Part shown: positions 8,944 to 18,319 of the stretch, one piece after another
How positions within the stretch are numbered: position 1 is the stretch's first letter
Layout of the letters: every line of letters begins with the position of its first letter
Assembly (NCBI GenBank): GCA_040768925.1
Contig: JAXGLZ010000002.1
Span: 620,001-684,000, forward strand
Source: CALNBC01 sp040768925
Lineage (GTDB): Bacteria > Bacillota > Clostridia > Christensenellales > CALWSW01
Direction: 5' to 3'
DNA length: 64,000 nt
Program-made: the position numbers and the translations under genes
The notes under the pieces: generated by a model
Databases searched by the model: none
Seen by the model: the letters and a program-made list of their open reading frames with translations, nothing else
Told to the model about the DNA's origin: nothing

Positions 8944-9234
8944 ATGCACTTTACCGGTATTGTCATCGCGGCCTGTTCTTTTGTCGTCATTTGGGTGTTC
9001 CACCCCATCGTGATCAAGTGCGAATATTACTTTTCGGCAAGGAGCCGGCCTGTTTTTCTGGCTGCGGGGTTCCTGACGCCGGCTTCTTCGCTGCCCGTTG
9101 GGAACACGGTCCTTCCCTGCCTTTTGGGCGCCGCCGGGCGCGGCGGCCTTTGGAGCATCGGCGGGCTGAAGGAACAGGCAAAGCGCGCGGAAAAAGGCTG
9201 GTTCCCCAAAAAAACCGAACCGCAGGCATCATGA
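8944..9234 (+). CDS. DUF4491 family membrane protein
   Basis: A 96-residue protein with the DUF4491 pattern: MHFTGIVIAACSFVVIWVFH, then PIVIKCEYYF, WSIGGLKEQ and EKGWFPKK at the end. It has about three transmembrane segments. The frame opens at 8749 inside the previous gene, but family members start at the equivalent of Met 8944. The ribosome site is weak. Function is unknown in the family. Confidence 0.78.
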   Translation: MHFTGIVIAACSFVVIWVFHPIVIKCEYYFSARSRPVFLAAGFLTPASSLPVGNTVLPCLLGAAGRGGLWSIGGLKEQAKRAEKGWFPKKTEPQAS

Positions 9235-9325
9235 ATGACCGCGGCAGGGCAAAAAACCGCCCGCTTTCGTGTTTTTGGCGGCGCGCCTGCCACTTCCTTT
9301 TTGTGCAGAGGGTAAACCCGATGTA

Positions 9326-9354
9326 TGGACAGACCCGGGGCCGTGTGCTATGCT
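9326..9354 (+). promoter_or_regulatory. Candidate promoter of the M20 peptidase gene
   Basis: TGGACA (9326-9331), 17 bases, TATGCT (9349-9354), ending 38 bases before the peptidase start. Confidence 0.5.
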
Positions 9355-9391
9355 TGGTGGTGCGAAACAAGAAATATTAGCGGAGGCTAAC

Positions 9392-10489
9392 ATGACCGAA
9401 GACCGACTTGTTGAACGATTTTTGAGATACGTTTCCTGCGACAGCGAATCCCGCTGCGAACTTCCCTTCTGCAAGCTCATCGAGGACGAGCTGAAGGCCC
9501 TCGGGCTGGCCGTTACTATCGACCGCGTCGGCCCGCCCTGCGGCTCGGACGGGTACAACATCATCGCAAAGCTGGAAGGGACGGGCGAACCGCTGCTTTT
9601 TTGCGCCCATCTGGACACCGTTACACCGGGCAGGGGCATCCGCCCCGTGATCGGGGACGGGGTCATCCGTTCCGCCGGGGACACGGTGCTGGGCGCGGAC
9701 GATAAATCCGGCGTGGCCGCCGTGATGGAAACCCTGCACGAGATCGCGGAGCACAACCTCCCCCACCGCCCGGTGGAAGTGCTGTTCACCGTCTGCGAGG
9801 AGGTTGGGCTGCTCGGCTCCAAGCACGCCGATTATTCGAAGATCAGCGCGAAGGAAGCCGTGGTGCTGGACAGCTCTATGGCCGGCTGCATCGTGAACCG
9901 CGCGCCCGCCATGGTGGTGCTTTCCGTCTGCATCGAGGGCAGGGCCGCCCACGCCGCCATGGACCCGAAAAGCGGCATCAACGCCATCAAGGTCGCGGCG
10001 GACGCCATCGCCGCCATTCCCTGCGGCAATGTGGACGAGGATTCCACCGTCAACGTCGCGAACCTGCTGGCCCCGGGGAAGTACAACATCGTCCCGGACA
10101 GGGCGACCTTCCAGATGGATGTCCGTTCCTTTGAGGAAGGCACCCTGGAGGGCCACATCCTCTTCATCGAACGCGCCCTTTCCGCCGCGTGCGACAAGTT
10201 CGGCGCTTCCTACACCATGGAGCAGCAGCGCCATTCGGACGTGCTTTTCGTCCCCGAGGAAAGCGGGATCATCCGGCGGCTTTTCAACATTTACGAGCGC
10301 CTGGGCATCCCCGTCCGCGCAGAGCGCACCTTCGGCGGGTCGGACGCGACCTGGCTGAACGCCAACGGCATCGCCGCCGTCAACATCGGCACGGGCATGG
10401 CAAACGTTCACAGCGTTTCGGAGCAGATCGCCATCGACGACCTCAAAACCACAAAGGAGATCGTGCTCGCTTTGGCGACGGAGGTTTAA
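9392..10489 (+). CDS. M20 family metallopeptidase, PepT-like (tripeptidase type)
   Basis: A 365-residue cytosolic di-zinc aminopeptidase related to peptidase T. Metal ligands and catalytic groups are visible: His73 and Asp75 in FCAHLDTV, Asp103 in LGADDKSGVAA, the catalytic Glu pair at 136-137 in TVCEEVGLLG, Asp in VVLDSS, and the C-terminal His in NVHSVSEQI. The segment AAHAAMDPKSGINA is the dimerisation-domain His loop. The frame opens at 9269, but the ATG at 9392 follows CGGAGGCTAAC and starts the normal N-terminus MTEDRLVERFLRYV. It is convergent with the purine operon across a shared terminator. Confidence 0.9.
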   Translation: MTEDRLVERFLRYVSCDSESRCELPFCKLIEDELKALGLAVTIDRVGPPCGSDGYNIIAKLEGTGEPLLFCAHLDTVTPGRGIRPVIGDGVIRSAGDTVLGADDKSGVAAVMETLHEIAEHNLPHRPVEVLFTVCEEVGLLGSKHADYSKISAKEAVVLDSSMAGCIVNRAPAMVVLSVCIEGRAAHAAMDPKSGINAIKVAADAIAAIPCGNVDEDSTVNVANLLAPGKYNIVPDRATFQMDVRSFEEGTLEGHILFIERALSAACDKFGASYTMEQQRHSDVLFVPEESGIIRRLFNIYERLGIPVRAERTFGGSDATWLNANGIAAVNIGTGMANVHSVSEQIAIDDLKTTKEIVLALATEV

Positions 10490-10512
10490 TCCGGAGGAAA
10501 AGCGAAAACAGC

Positions 10513-10549
10513 AAAAAAAGAACGGCTTCTGATGAGCCGTTCTTTTTTT
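10513..10549. terminator. Bidirectional terminator between the peptidase and the purine operon
   Basis: AAAAAAAGAACGGCT pairs with AGCCGTTCTTTTTTT around a 7-base loop. The symmetric A- and T-tracts let it stop both the plus-strand peptidase and the minus-strand pur transcript. Confidence 0.9.
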
Positions 10550-10555
10550 GGGCAA

Positions 10556-11986
10556 TCACAGGTTGACCTTTGCCTCCCGCGCCGGGGCTTCATACTTCGA
10601 AAGCATGGGCAGCGCGGCGCTTTCGATGAATTCTCTGGTCTGCATGGCCGCGCAGCCGATGAAGTTTTCCGGCTTCAGGCTGTTTTGGATCTCGGCTTCG
10701 GTCATGCCGAAGGCCTCGTCCCTTGCGATCCGCGCCGCAAGGTCGTTCGGCCTGCCTTCCTCCTTGACCATCCGGGCGGCTTCCAGGCTGTGCAGCCGGA
10801 TGCGCTCGTGCAGGGCCTGCCTGTCCCCGCCGGCCTTGACCGCGTCCATCAGGATATTTTCCGTGGCCATGAAGGGCAGCTCCGCCGCAAGGTTGGCGGC
10901 GATCACCTTTTCGTAGACCACCAGGCCGGAAGCGATGTTCTGATACAGGGAGAGCACCGCGTCCGCCGCCAAAAAGGCTTCCGCCACGGCGATCCGCTTG
11001 TTCGCCGAATCGTCCAGCGTCCGTTCGAACCACTGGGAAGCGGCGGTAAAGGCGGCGTTTTGCGCGTCCGTCATCACGTACCGCGCAAGGCTGGCCATGC
11101 GCTCGCTGCGCATGGGGTTCCGCTTATACGCCATCGCCGAGGAGCCGACCTGCTCCTTTTCGAAGGGCTCCTCCACCTCTTTCATATGGGCGAGGAGGCG
11201 GAGGTCGTTGCTGAACTTCGCCGCGCTCTGGGCGATCTGGGAAAGGACGTTCAGCGCCCGCGAATCCGTCTTTCTGGAATACGTCTGGCCGGAGACGGCC
11301 ACGGGGGCGTCAAAGCCCATCTTCTGCGTGACCAGCAGATCCAGTTTTTTGACCTTTTCATAATCCCCTTCAAAAAGCTCCAGAAAGCTCGCCTGGGTGC
11401 CGGTGGTCCCTTTGCTGCCCAGGGGTTTTAAGGTTGAGAGCACGAAATCCAGCTCCTCAAGGTCAAAAAGAAGGTCGTTTACCCAGAGCGCCGCCCGCTT
11501 GCCCACGGTGGTGGGCTGGGCGGGCTGGAAATGGGTGAAGGCCAGGGTGGGCAGCGCCGCGTATTTTTGCGCGAAGACGCAGAGGGTCTTTGCCACGGCA
11601 GCGACTTTTTGCCGGAGGAGCGTCAGCGCGTCCTTCAGGATCAGGATGTCCGTATTGTCCCCCACATAGCAGGAGGTCGCCCCAAGGTGGAGGATCGGCC
11701 GGGCTTTCGGGCAGGCGTCGCCGTAGGCGTGGACGTGGGCCATCACGTCGTGCCGCAGTCTGCGCTCGTATTCCGCCGCTTTTTCGAAGTCGATATCCTC
11801 CGTGCGGGCGGCGAGCTCCGCAACCTGCTCCCTGGTAATGGGCAGGCCCAGCTCCATCTCGCTTTCCGCCAGGATCACCCAGAGCTTTCTCCAGGTGGAA
11901 AATTTGTGCTGGGCGGAAAACAAAAACTGCATCTCGTCCGACGCGTAGCGGGAGGAAAGAGGGGATTCGTAACGGTCTTTGCTCAT
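10556..11986 (-). CDS. purB: Adenylosuccinate lyase
   Basis: A 476-residue enzyme that cleaves SAICAR to AICAR and adenylosuccinate to AMP, each releasing fumarate. Family motifs are MSKDRYESPLSSRYASDEM at the N-terminus, HDVMAHVHAYGDACP with an active-site His, LHLGATSCYVGDN, and the fumarase-superfamily signature GSSAMAYKRNPMRSE, which holds the catalytic Ser loop. The ATG at 11986 has GGTGAGGA upstream. The frame extends back to 12196 only by reading through the purL end. It is the last gene of the operon, 7 bases after the purL stop. Confidence 0.97.
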   Translation of the reverse strand: MSKDRYESPLSSRYASDEMQFLFSAQHKFSTWRKLWVILAESEMELGLPITREQVAELAARTEDIDFEKAAEYERRLRHDVMAHVHAYGDACPKARPILHLGATSCYVGDNTDILILKDALTLLRQKVAAVAKTLCVFAQKYAALPTLAFTHFQPAQPTTVGKRAALWVNDLLFDLEELDFVLSTLKPLGSKGTTGTQASFLELFEGDYEKVKKLDLLVTQKMGFDAPVAVSGQTYSRKTDSRALNVLSQIAQSAAKFSNDLRLLAHMKEVEEPFEKEQVGSSAMAYKRNPMRSERMASLARYVMTDAQNAAFTAASQWFERTLDDSANKRIAVAEAFLAADAVLSLYQNIASGLVVYEKVIAANLAAELPFMATENILMDAVKAGGDRQALHERIRLHSLEAARMVKEEGRPNDLAARIARDEAFGMTEAEIQNSLKPENFIGCAAMQTREFIESAALPMLSKYEAPAREAKVNL

Positions 11987-11993
11987 ATCGTCC

Positions 11994-14900
11994 TCACCTG
12001 AAATAATCGACCGCGCCCCGGAACATGCCGTTTTCCGTGTTCCCGGGCACATTTTTGTAAAGGTTTTTGCCGGTGCGCTCGCTGTGGCCCATTTTGCCGA
12101 AGACCCGGCCGTCCAAAGAGGTGATTCCCTCGATCGAGCCGGCCGAACCGTTCGGGTTGACGGAGCTTTCCATCGAGACGTTGCCGGATTCGTCACAATA
12201 CTGGGCGGCGATCTGGCCGTTTTGCGCCAGAACGTCGATCAGCGCCTTTGACGCGATGAACCGCCCCTCCCCGTGGGATACGGGCACAAGGTGAACGTCC
12301 CCCACCTTCGCGCGCATCAGCCAGGGGGATTTGTTCGAGGCGATGCGGGTGCGCACCAGCCTTGACTGGTGGCGGCCGATGGTGTTGAAGGTCAGCGTCG
12401 GGCTGTTTTCATCCGGCTCGATGATCCGCCCGTAAGGCACAAGGCCGAGCTTGATCAGGGCCTGGAAGCCGTTGCAGATGCCGCCGATCAGGCCGTCCCT
12501 CTTTTCCAGCAAATCCGCGATTCCGTCCGCAATCAGCGGGTTGCGCAGAAACGCCGTGATGAACTTGCCGGAGCCCTCCGGTTCGTCCCCGCCGGAAAAA
12601 CCGCCGGGCAAAAAGAGGATTTGGCTGCTTTTCAGCAGCTTTGCAAAGGCGGCGGCGCTTCGCTCCACGCCCAGAGAGGTCAGGTTGTTCACCACGAAAA
12701 TTTCCGGCTTTGCTCCCGCTTTTTCGAAGGCCCTTGCGGTGTCGTACTCGCAGTTCGTGCCGGGGAAAACGGGGATCAGCGCCCGGGGCCTCGCAACGGA
12801 CACGCCCGGCTTTGGCCAGGCATCCGCGCAAAAGGAGAAGGGCTCCGCCTGTTCTTCCCCCGCTCCGGCTTTGGTGGGGTATACCCCTTCCAGCCTGCCT
12901 GAATAGGCGGCTTCCATTTCAAAAAGGTCGATGTTTTCCTCCCCGCAGATAAAGCGGTATTCCGGGATCGTGCGGCCGATGAACTTCGCACCTTCCGCCC
13001 GCTCCCCTTCCGCAAGCTCCAGAATGAAGCCGCCCGGGACACGGGAAAAAGCGTCCTTCTTGTCAAAGCCCGGATCGAACGCAAGGCCGATGCGGTTGCC
13101 CAGGGCCATTTTGAACAGCCCCTCGGCAATCCCGCCGTGGGTAACCGCCCAGGCGGACAGGACTTTTTTGCCCCGGATCAGTTCAGCTACCCTGTCGAAC
13201 AGCGGAAGGAAGCCCGCATCATCCGGCGCGAGCAGCACGACGCCGTGCCCCGCGCCCTTGAATTCCGGGGAAATCACATCCTTCGCCTCCGCCGTCGAAA
13301 CGGCGAAGGAAACGAGGGTGGGCGGAACGTCCAGATCGATAAACGAGCCGCTCATGGAATCCTTGCCGCCGATGGCACAAAGGCCGAGCTCAAGCTGGGC
13401 TGAAAAAGCGCCGAGCAGGGCCGCGAGCGGCTTGCCCCAGCGCGAAGGCTCGTCCCGGAGCCGCTCGAAATATTCCTGGAACGTCAAATGGGCTTTTTTG
13501 TGGTCCGCGCCCGCCGCCACGATCTTCGCGACGGACTCGACAACCGCAGCATGCGCCCCAGAAAATGGGTCCGCAAGGGTCAGACGGGGGTCATACGCCC
13601 AGCTCATGACCGAGCAGTCGTCCGTTTCGCCTTCAAGCACCGGGATTTTCGCCGCCATGGCCTGGACCGGCGTCGTCTGGAACCTGCCGCCGAAGGGCAT
13701 CAGCACCGTCCCCGCGCCGATGGTGGAATCGAACCGCTCACAAAGGCCGCGCTTGCCGCACACGTTCAGATCGGAAACCAGGGCCGTCAGGCTGGTTCTC
13801 AAATTGCCGTCAAAGGGAAGCGCGTCTGTCTGTTTCGGCGCCAAAACCAGGGCCTTTGCCCGCTTTTTCGCGCCGTTGGTGTCCAGGAATTCCCGGCTGA
13901 GGTCCACGATCGTTTTTCCCCGCCAGCGCATGACGAGGCGCGGTTCCTCCGTGACCCTCGCGACCACGGCGGCTTCCAGGTTTTCGCCCTTCGCCAAGGC
14001 GAGGAAGGCTTCCACGTCCTTCGGGTCCAGCACCACGGCCATGCGCTCCTGGGATTCGCTGATCGCGAGCTCGGTGCCGTCCAGGCCGTCGTACTTTTTT
14101 TTCACCAGGTCAAGGTCGACCGAAAGGCCCTCCGCCAGCTCGCCGATGGCCACGGAAACGCCCCCCGCGCCAAAATCGTTGCAGCGCTTGATCATCGCCG
14201 CCGCCTTTGGGTCCCGGAACAGCCGCTGGAGCTTGCGTTCCTCCGGCGCGTTGCCTTTTTGCACTTCCGCGCCGCATTCGGCAAGGGAATGCGCGCCGTG
14301 GGATTTGGACGAGCCCGTCGCGCCGCCGCAGCCGTCCCTGCCCGTGCGCCCGCCGATCAGCACCACCGCGTCGCCCGGAGCCGGAACCTCCCTTCGCACA
14401 TGGGCGGCCGGGGCCGCGGCGATCACCGCGCCCAGTTCCATGTGCTTTGCGACGTAACCGGGGTGATAAATCTCGTCTACCAGTCCGGTGGCAAGGCCGA
14501 TCTGGTTGCCGTAGGAGGAATAGCCCGCCGCGGCCGTGGTCAGCAGTTTTTTCTGGGGCAGCTTGTTGGGCAGGGTTTCGGAATAGGGCCGGGTCGGGTC
14601 GCCGCCGCCGGTGATGCGCATGGCCTGATAAACGTATCCCCTGCCGGAAAGGGGGTCCCGGATCGCGCCGCCGATGCAGGTCGCCGCGCCGCCGAAGGGC
14701 TCGATCTCCGTCGGGTGGTTATGGGTCTCGTTCTTGAAAAGGAGCAGGTAATCCTCCTCTTTTCCGTCGATTTTAACCTTGATTTTGACGGTGCAGGCGT
14801 TGATTTCCTCCGATTCGTCCAAATCGGTCAGCCTGCCCGTTTTTTTGTGGTATTTCGCCGCGATGGTGGCGAGATCCATCAGGGTAACGGGCTTTTTGAC

Positions 14901-15665
14901 GCCCAGCTCTTTTCGGATGGCGAGGTACCGGTCATATGCGGCCTTGGCGCGCTCGTCCTCAAAGGCGGCGTCGGTGATCTGTGTGTTAAAGGTGGTGTGG
15001 CGGCAGTGATCCGACCAATAGGTGTCGATCACCCGAAGCTCGGTCACGGTCGGGTTACGGCCTTCCGACCGGAAATAATCCCGGCAGAAGCGCACGTCCT
15101 CCCCGTCCATGGCGAGCCCGCGGGATGTTGCGAACGCTTCGGCCTTGTCGTCCGGCAGGGCGGTGAAGCCTTCTATCGTCGGGATGTCTTTTGGCTCGCG
15201 GGCGGAAATATCCAGCGCGGCGGGCTTTTCCATGGCCGCTTCCCGGCTTTCGACGGGGTTGACCACATAGGACTTGATTTTCTCAACGTCCGCTTCCGTC
15301 AGATCGCCGGAAACGAGGAACACCCGGGCTGTGCGCACCGTCGGGCGCTCCCCCCGGGAGATCAGCTGGATGCACTGGGCCGCGGAATCCGCCCGCTGGT
15401 CGAACTGGCCGGGAAGATATTCCACGGCGAAGGCAAACGCGCCGCCCTCATCCAGTTCTTCATAGATATCGTCCAGCTGGGGTTCGGAAAAGACCGTTTT
15501 TTTGCAGGTTTCGAAAAGCCCCTCGTCCAGCCCTTGCGCATCGTAGCGGTTGAGGATGCGCAGGCTTTCAACGGGCAGGCCCAGCTCGGTTTTCAAATCG
15601 CTCTTCAAGGCTCTGGCTTCCACCGCGAAGGGCGGCTTTTTTTCAACAAAAATCCTGTATACCAT
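11994..15665 (-). CDS. purL: Phosphoribosylformylglycinamidine synthase, single-chain type
   Basis: A 1223-residue enzyme that makes FGAM from FGAR, glutamine and ATP. It carries in one chain the parts split in Bacillus as PurS, PurL and PurQ. The N-terminal PurS-like part is followed by tandem AIRS-type ATP-binding halves (THNHPTEIEPFGGAATCIGG; GGKDSMSGSFIDLDVPPTLV). The glutaminase domain starts near 970 (ALIPVFPGTNCEYDTARAFE), with the nucleophile Cys near 1060 in GGICNGFQ and the His near 1131 in SHGEGRF. The ATG at 15665 follows CCGGAGGG, 14 bases after the purD stop. Starting farther upstream would overlap purD. Confidence 0.96.
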   Translation of the reverse strand: MVYRIFVEKKPPFAVEARALKSDLKTELGLPVESLRILNRYDAQGLDEGLFETCKKTVFSEPQLDDIYEELDEGGAFAFAVEYLPGQFDQRADSAAQCIQLISRGERPTVRTARVFLVSGDLTEADVEKIKSYVVNPVESREAAMEKPAALDISAREPKDIPTIEGFTALPDDKAEAFATSRGLAMDGEDVRFCRDYFRSEGRNPTVTELRVIDTYWSDHCRHTTFNTQITDAAFEDERAKAAYDRYLAIRKELGVKKPVTLMDLATIAAKYHKKTGRLTDLDESEEINACTVKIKVKIDGKEEDYLLLFKNETHNHPTEIEPFGGAATCIGGAIRDPLSGRGYVYQAMRITGGGDPTRPYSETLPNKLPQKKLLTTAAAGYSSYGNQIGLATGLVDEIYHPGYVAKHMELGAVIAAAPAAHVRREVPAPGDAVVLIGGRTGRDGCGGATGSSKSHGAHSLAECGAEVQKGNAPEERKLQRLFRDPKAAAMIKRCNDFGAGGVSVAIGELAEGLSVDLDLVKKKYDGLDGTELAISESQERMAVVLDPKDVEAFLALAKGENLEAAVVARVTEEPRLVMRWRGKTIVDLSREFLDTNGAKKRAKALVLAPKQTDALPFDGNLRTSLTALVSDLNVCGKRGLCERFDSTIGAGTVLMPFGGRFQTTPVQAMAAKIPVLEGETDDCSVMSWAYDPRLTLADPFSGAHAAVVESVAKIVAAGADHKKAHLTFQEYFERLRDEPSRWGKPLAALLGAFSAQLELGLCAIGGKDSMSGSFIDLDVPPTLVSFAVSTAEAKDVISPEFKGAGHGVVLLAPDDAGFLPLFDRVAELIRGKKVLSAWAVTHGGIAEGLFKMALGNRIGLAFDPGFDKKDAFSRVPGGFILELAEGERAEGAKFIGRTIPEYRFICGEENIDLFEMEAAYSGRLEGVYPTKAGAGEEQAEPFSFCADAWPKPGVSVARPRALIPVFPGTNCEYDTARAFEKAGAKPEIFVVNNLTSLGVERSAAAFAKLLKSSQILFLPGGFSGGDEPEGSGKFITAFLRNPLIADGIADLLEKRDGLIGGICNGFQALIKLGLVPYGRIIEPDENSPTLTFNTIGRHQSRLVRTRIASNKSPWLMRAKVGDVHLVPVSHGEGRFIASKALIDVLAQNGQIAAQYCDESGNVSMESSVNPNGSAGSIEGITSLDGRVFGKMGHSERTGKNLYKNVPGNTENGMFRGAVDYFR

Positions 15666-15678
15666 ATTCCCTCCGGGG

Positions 15679-16959
15679 TCAGACCGTTTTTTTGGCTGCA
15701 AGGGCTCTGGCGCCAATGTCTTTTCTGCAATACGCGCCGTCAAACCGGATGCGCCCGGCCGCGGAATACGCCTTTTCGACGGCCTGCTCCAGCGTTGCCG
15801 CGGTCGCGGTGACGCCCAGCACCCTGCCCCCGCTGGTGACGAGCTTATTGTCCTTCAAAGCGGTCCCGGCGTGGAAAACGTCCACATCCGGCAAGCCGTC
15901 CGCGCCGTTCAGGTCGATCTCCTTGCCTTTTTCATACGCCTTCGGGTAGCCCTTCGAGGCCAGCACGACGCAGCAGGCCGCGCCGTCCTTAAAACGCACG
16001 GGGGTTTCGGCCAGGGTTCCGTTTGCCGTAGCCCGCATGGCGGATAGCAGGTCCGTTTCCATCAAAGGAAGCACGACCTGGGTTTCCGGGTCGCCGAAAC
16101 GGCAGTTGTATTCGATGACCATCGGGCCGTCCGCCGTCAGCATCAGGCCGAAATACAGGCAGCCTGTGAAGGGCCTTCCCTCTTTGTTCATCGCGTTGAT
16201 GGTGGGCAGGAAAATGCGCGCCATGCAGTCTTTTGCGATCTCTTCCGTATAGTACGGATTGGGCGCGACGGCGCCCATCCCGCCGGTGTTCGGGCCCTTG
16301 TCCCCGTCGCCGATGCGCTTGTGGTCCATGGAGGAAACCATGGGGACCACCGTTTTGCCGTCCGTAAAGGCAAGGACGGACACTTCCGGCCCCACAAGGC
16401 ACTTTTCGATGACCACGCGGTCCCCGCTTTCGCCGAAAGCCCTGTCCACCATGATGGTTTTGATCGCTTCTTTCGCTTCCTCAAAACTGCTTGGGATGAT
16501 CACGCCCTTGCCCAGGGCCAGGCCGTCCGCCTTGATCACGGCGGGGTATTCGCAGGTTTTGAGGTATGCAAGGGCTTTATCCGCGTCGTCGAACACTTCA
16601 AAATCCGCGGTGGGGATGCCGTATTTCTTCATCAGTTCCTTGGCGAAAACCTTGCTGCCCTCGATAGCCGCCGCCGCCTTTTTCGGGCCGAAGCAGGGGA
16701 TGTTCGCCTTGTTCAGCTCGTCCACCGCGCCGAGGACCAGCGGGTCGTCCGGCGCGACCACGGCGAAATCCACCCGGTTTTTCACCGCGAAATCCACGAT
16801 CGCGGGAATGTCCTTCGCGCCGATGTTCACACATTCGGCGTCCGCCACGATCCCGCCGTTGCCCGGCATGCAGAAAATCTTTTCGACCATTGGGTTCTTC
16901 TTCAGGGATCTGATGATCGTGTGCTCACGGCCGCCGCCGCCGATTACAAGAAGTTTCAT
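15679..16959 (-). CDS. purD: Phosphoribosylamine-glycine ligase (GAR synthetase)
   Basis: A 426-residue ATP-grasp enzyme that joins glycine to phosphoribosylamine. Signatures are MKLLVIGGGGREH at the N-terminus, AVVAPDDPLVLG, FGPKKAAAAIEGSK, YPAVIKADGLALGKGV, DGDKGPNTGGMGA and YNCRFGDPETQVVLP, which provides metal-binding Glu/Asn. The ribosome site AAAAGGAG precedes the ATG at 16959, 19 bases after the purH stop. Confidence 0.97.
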   Translation of the reverse strand: MKLLVIGGGGREHTIIRSLKKNPMVEKIFCMPGNGGIVADAECVNIGAKDIPAIVDFAVKNRVDFAVVAPDDPLVLGAVDELNKANIPCFGPKKAAAAIEGSKVFAKELMKKYGIPTADFEVFDDADKALAYLKTCEYPAVIKADGLALGKGVIIPSSFEEAKEAIKTIMVDRAFGESGDRVVIEKCLVGPEVSVLAFTDGKTVVPMVSSMDHKRIGDGDKGPNTGGMGAVAPNPYYTEEIAKDCMARIFLPTINAMNKEGRPFTGCLYFGLMLTADGPMVIEYNCRFGDPETQVVLPLMETDLLSAMRATANGTLAETPVRFKDGAACCVVLASKGYPKAYEKGKEIDLNGADGLPDVDVFHAGTALKDNKLVTSGGRVLGVTATAATLEQAVEKAYSAAGRIRFDGAYCRKDIGARALAAKKTV

Positions 16960-16978
16960 GCTGCGCTCCTTTTATGGA

Positions 16979-18154
16979 TCAGTGGTGGAACAGGCGCATT
17001 CCGGTGAACGCCATGGCGATGCCGTATTTATCGCAGGTTTGGATCACGGAATCGTCCCGGATCGAGCCGCCGGGCTGGGCGATGAAGGCGACCCCGCTCT
17101 TTTTCGCGCGCTCGACGTTGTCCCCAAAGGGGAAGAAGGCGTCGCTGCCCAAAGAAACGCCGGAAAAACGGCCCAGCCAGGCGCGTTTTTCCTCCGCCGT
17201 CAGTCGTTCGGGCTTCCTTGTGAACAGCCGCTGCCACGCGCCCTCCGCCAGCACGTCGTCGCATTCGTCGGAGATGTAAACGTCTGTCGCGTTATCCCGC
17301 TCCGGCCTGCCGAGGCCTTCGATAAAGGGCAGGTTCAGCGCTTTTTCGTGGCTCCTCAGGTGGAAAATATCCGCCTTGTTCCCGGCCAAACGGGTGCAGT
17401 GGATGCGGCTCTGCTGGCCCGCGCCCACGCCGATGGTCTGGCCGTTTTCCGCGTAGCACACGGAGTTGGACTGCGTGTACTTCAGCGCGATCAGCGCGAC
17501 GATGAGGTCCCGCTTCGCGCTTACCGGTATGGTTTTGTTCGCCGTCACCACGTTTTCCAGCAGGGTTTCATCGATCAGAAGGTCGTTCCTGCCCTGTTCG
17601 AAGGTGACGCCGAACACCTGCTTTCTTTCGATCGGGTCCGGCGCATAGTCCGGGTCTATGGTGATGACGTTATAACCGCCCTTGCGCTTCCCTTTGAGGA
17701 TCTCCAAAGCCGCCGGCTCATAACCCGGGGCGATCACGCCGTCGCTCACCTCCCGGGCGATCAGCTGGGCTGTGGGAACGTCGCACACGTCCGAAAGGGC
17801 GATGAAATCCCCGAAGGAGGACATCCTGTCCGCCCCTCTTGCCCGGGCGTACGCCGTGGCTAAAGTGGAAAGCTCCAGATCCTCCACCCGGCAGACGCGC
17901 TTCGTAATTTCGTCCATAGGCACGGCCACCGCCGCCCCGGCCGGGCTGACGTGCTTGAAGGACGCCGCCGCGGGCAGACCGAGCGCGGCCTTCAGCTCTT
18001 TGACGAGCTGATAGCTGTTCAAAGCGTCCAGCAGATTGATGTATCCCGGTTTGCCGTTTTCCACGGTGATGGGCAGCTCGCCCTGCTCCACAAAAACCCT
18101 TGCGGGCTTCTGGTTGGGGTTGCAGCCGTATTTGAGCGAAAGTTCGCTGGCCAT
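16979..18154 (-). CDS. purH: AICAR formyltransferase without the cyclohydrolase domain
   Basis: A 391-residue protein matching only the C-terminal transformylase half of bifunctional PurH, which formylates AICAR with 10-formyl-THF. It starts MASELSLKYGCNPNQKPARV, the family start of the transformylase domain, with later FKHVSPAGAAVA, MSSFGDFIALSD, NSVCYAENGQTIGVGAGQQS and DAFFPFGDN. The conserved Lys-His pair is in the SFKHVSPAG segment. The N-terminal MGS-like IMP cyclohydrolase domain of normal PurH is absent. The separate cyclohydrolase gene just upstream fills that role. The ATG at 18154 follows AAAAAGGAGGAATC. Confidence 0.93.
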   Translation of the reverse strand: MASELSLKYGCNPNQKPARVFVEQGELPITVENGKPGYINLLDALNSYQLVKELKAALGLPAAASFKHVSPAGAAVAVPMDEITKRVCRVEDLELSTLATAYARARGADRMSSFGDFIALSDVCDVPTAQLIAREVSDGVIAPGYEPAALEILKGKRKGGYNVITIDPDYAPDPIERKQVFGVTFEQGRNDLLIDETLLENVVTANKTIPVSAKRDLIVALIALKYTQSNSVCYAENGQTIGVGAGQQSRIHCTRLAGNKADIFHLRSHEKALNLPFIEGLGRPERDNATDVYISDECDDVLAEGAWQRLFTRKPERLTAEEKRAWLGRFSGVSLGSDAFFPFGDNVERAKKSGVAFIAQPGGSIRDDSVIQTCDKYGIAMAFTGMRLFHH

Positions 18155-18182
18155 GATTCCTCCTTTTTAAGGCGGAGGGACG

Positions 18183-18303
18183 TTGGGGACTCTGTCCCCA
18201 AGCCCCTGCCAAGGGGCAATGCCCCTTGGATCCCTTTATAAAATAATGATGGGGTTCCAAGGGGCACTTTGCCCCTTGGCGGGGGTCTGGGGGCGGCGCC
18301 CCC
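18183..18303. repeat. Cluster of four strong GC-rich hairpins inside the pur operon
   Basis: In the 165-base gap between the IMP cyclohydrolase and purH genes lie four inverted repeats in series. They are TTGGGGAC-TCT-GTCCCCAA (18183-18201), CCAAGGGGCA-A-TGCCCCTTGG (18209-18229), CCAAGGGGCA-CTT-TGCCCCTTGG (18257-18279) and GGGGGCGGCGCCCCC (18289-18303). None has a T-run, so they are not classic terminators. They could be an RNA processing or stability element, or a REP-like repeat. The second and third share their arms. Confidence 0.75.
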
Positions 18304-18319
18304 GGCGTCTCTCTCCCCG

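Noticed and set aside
12931..14457. Long plus-strand frame opposite purL (508 codons), and the 774-codon frame at 13488-15812
   Set aside because: Shadow frames of the GC-rich purL gene. No family motifs, while purL is complete on the other strand.
18183..18303. Intrinsic terminator inside the pur operon
   Set aside because: The hairpins are strong but none is followed by a T-run on either strand.
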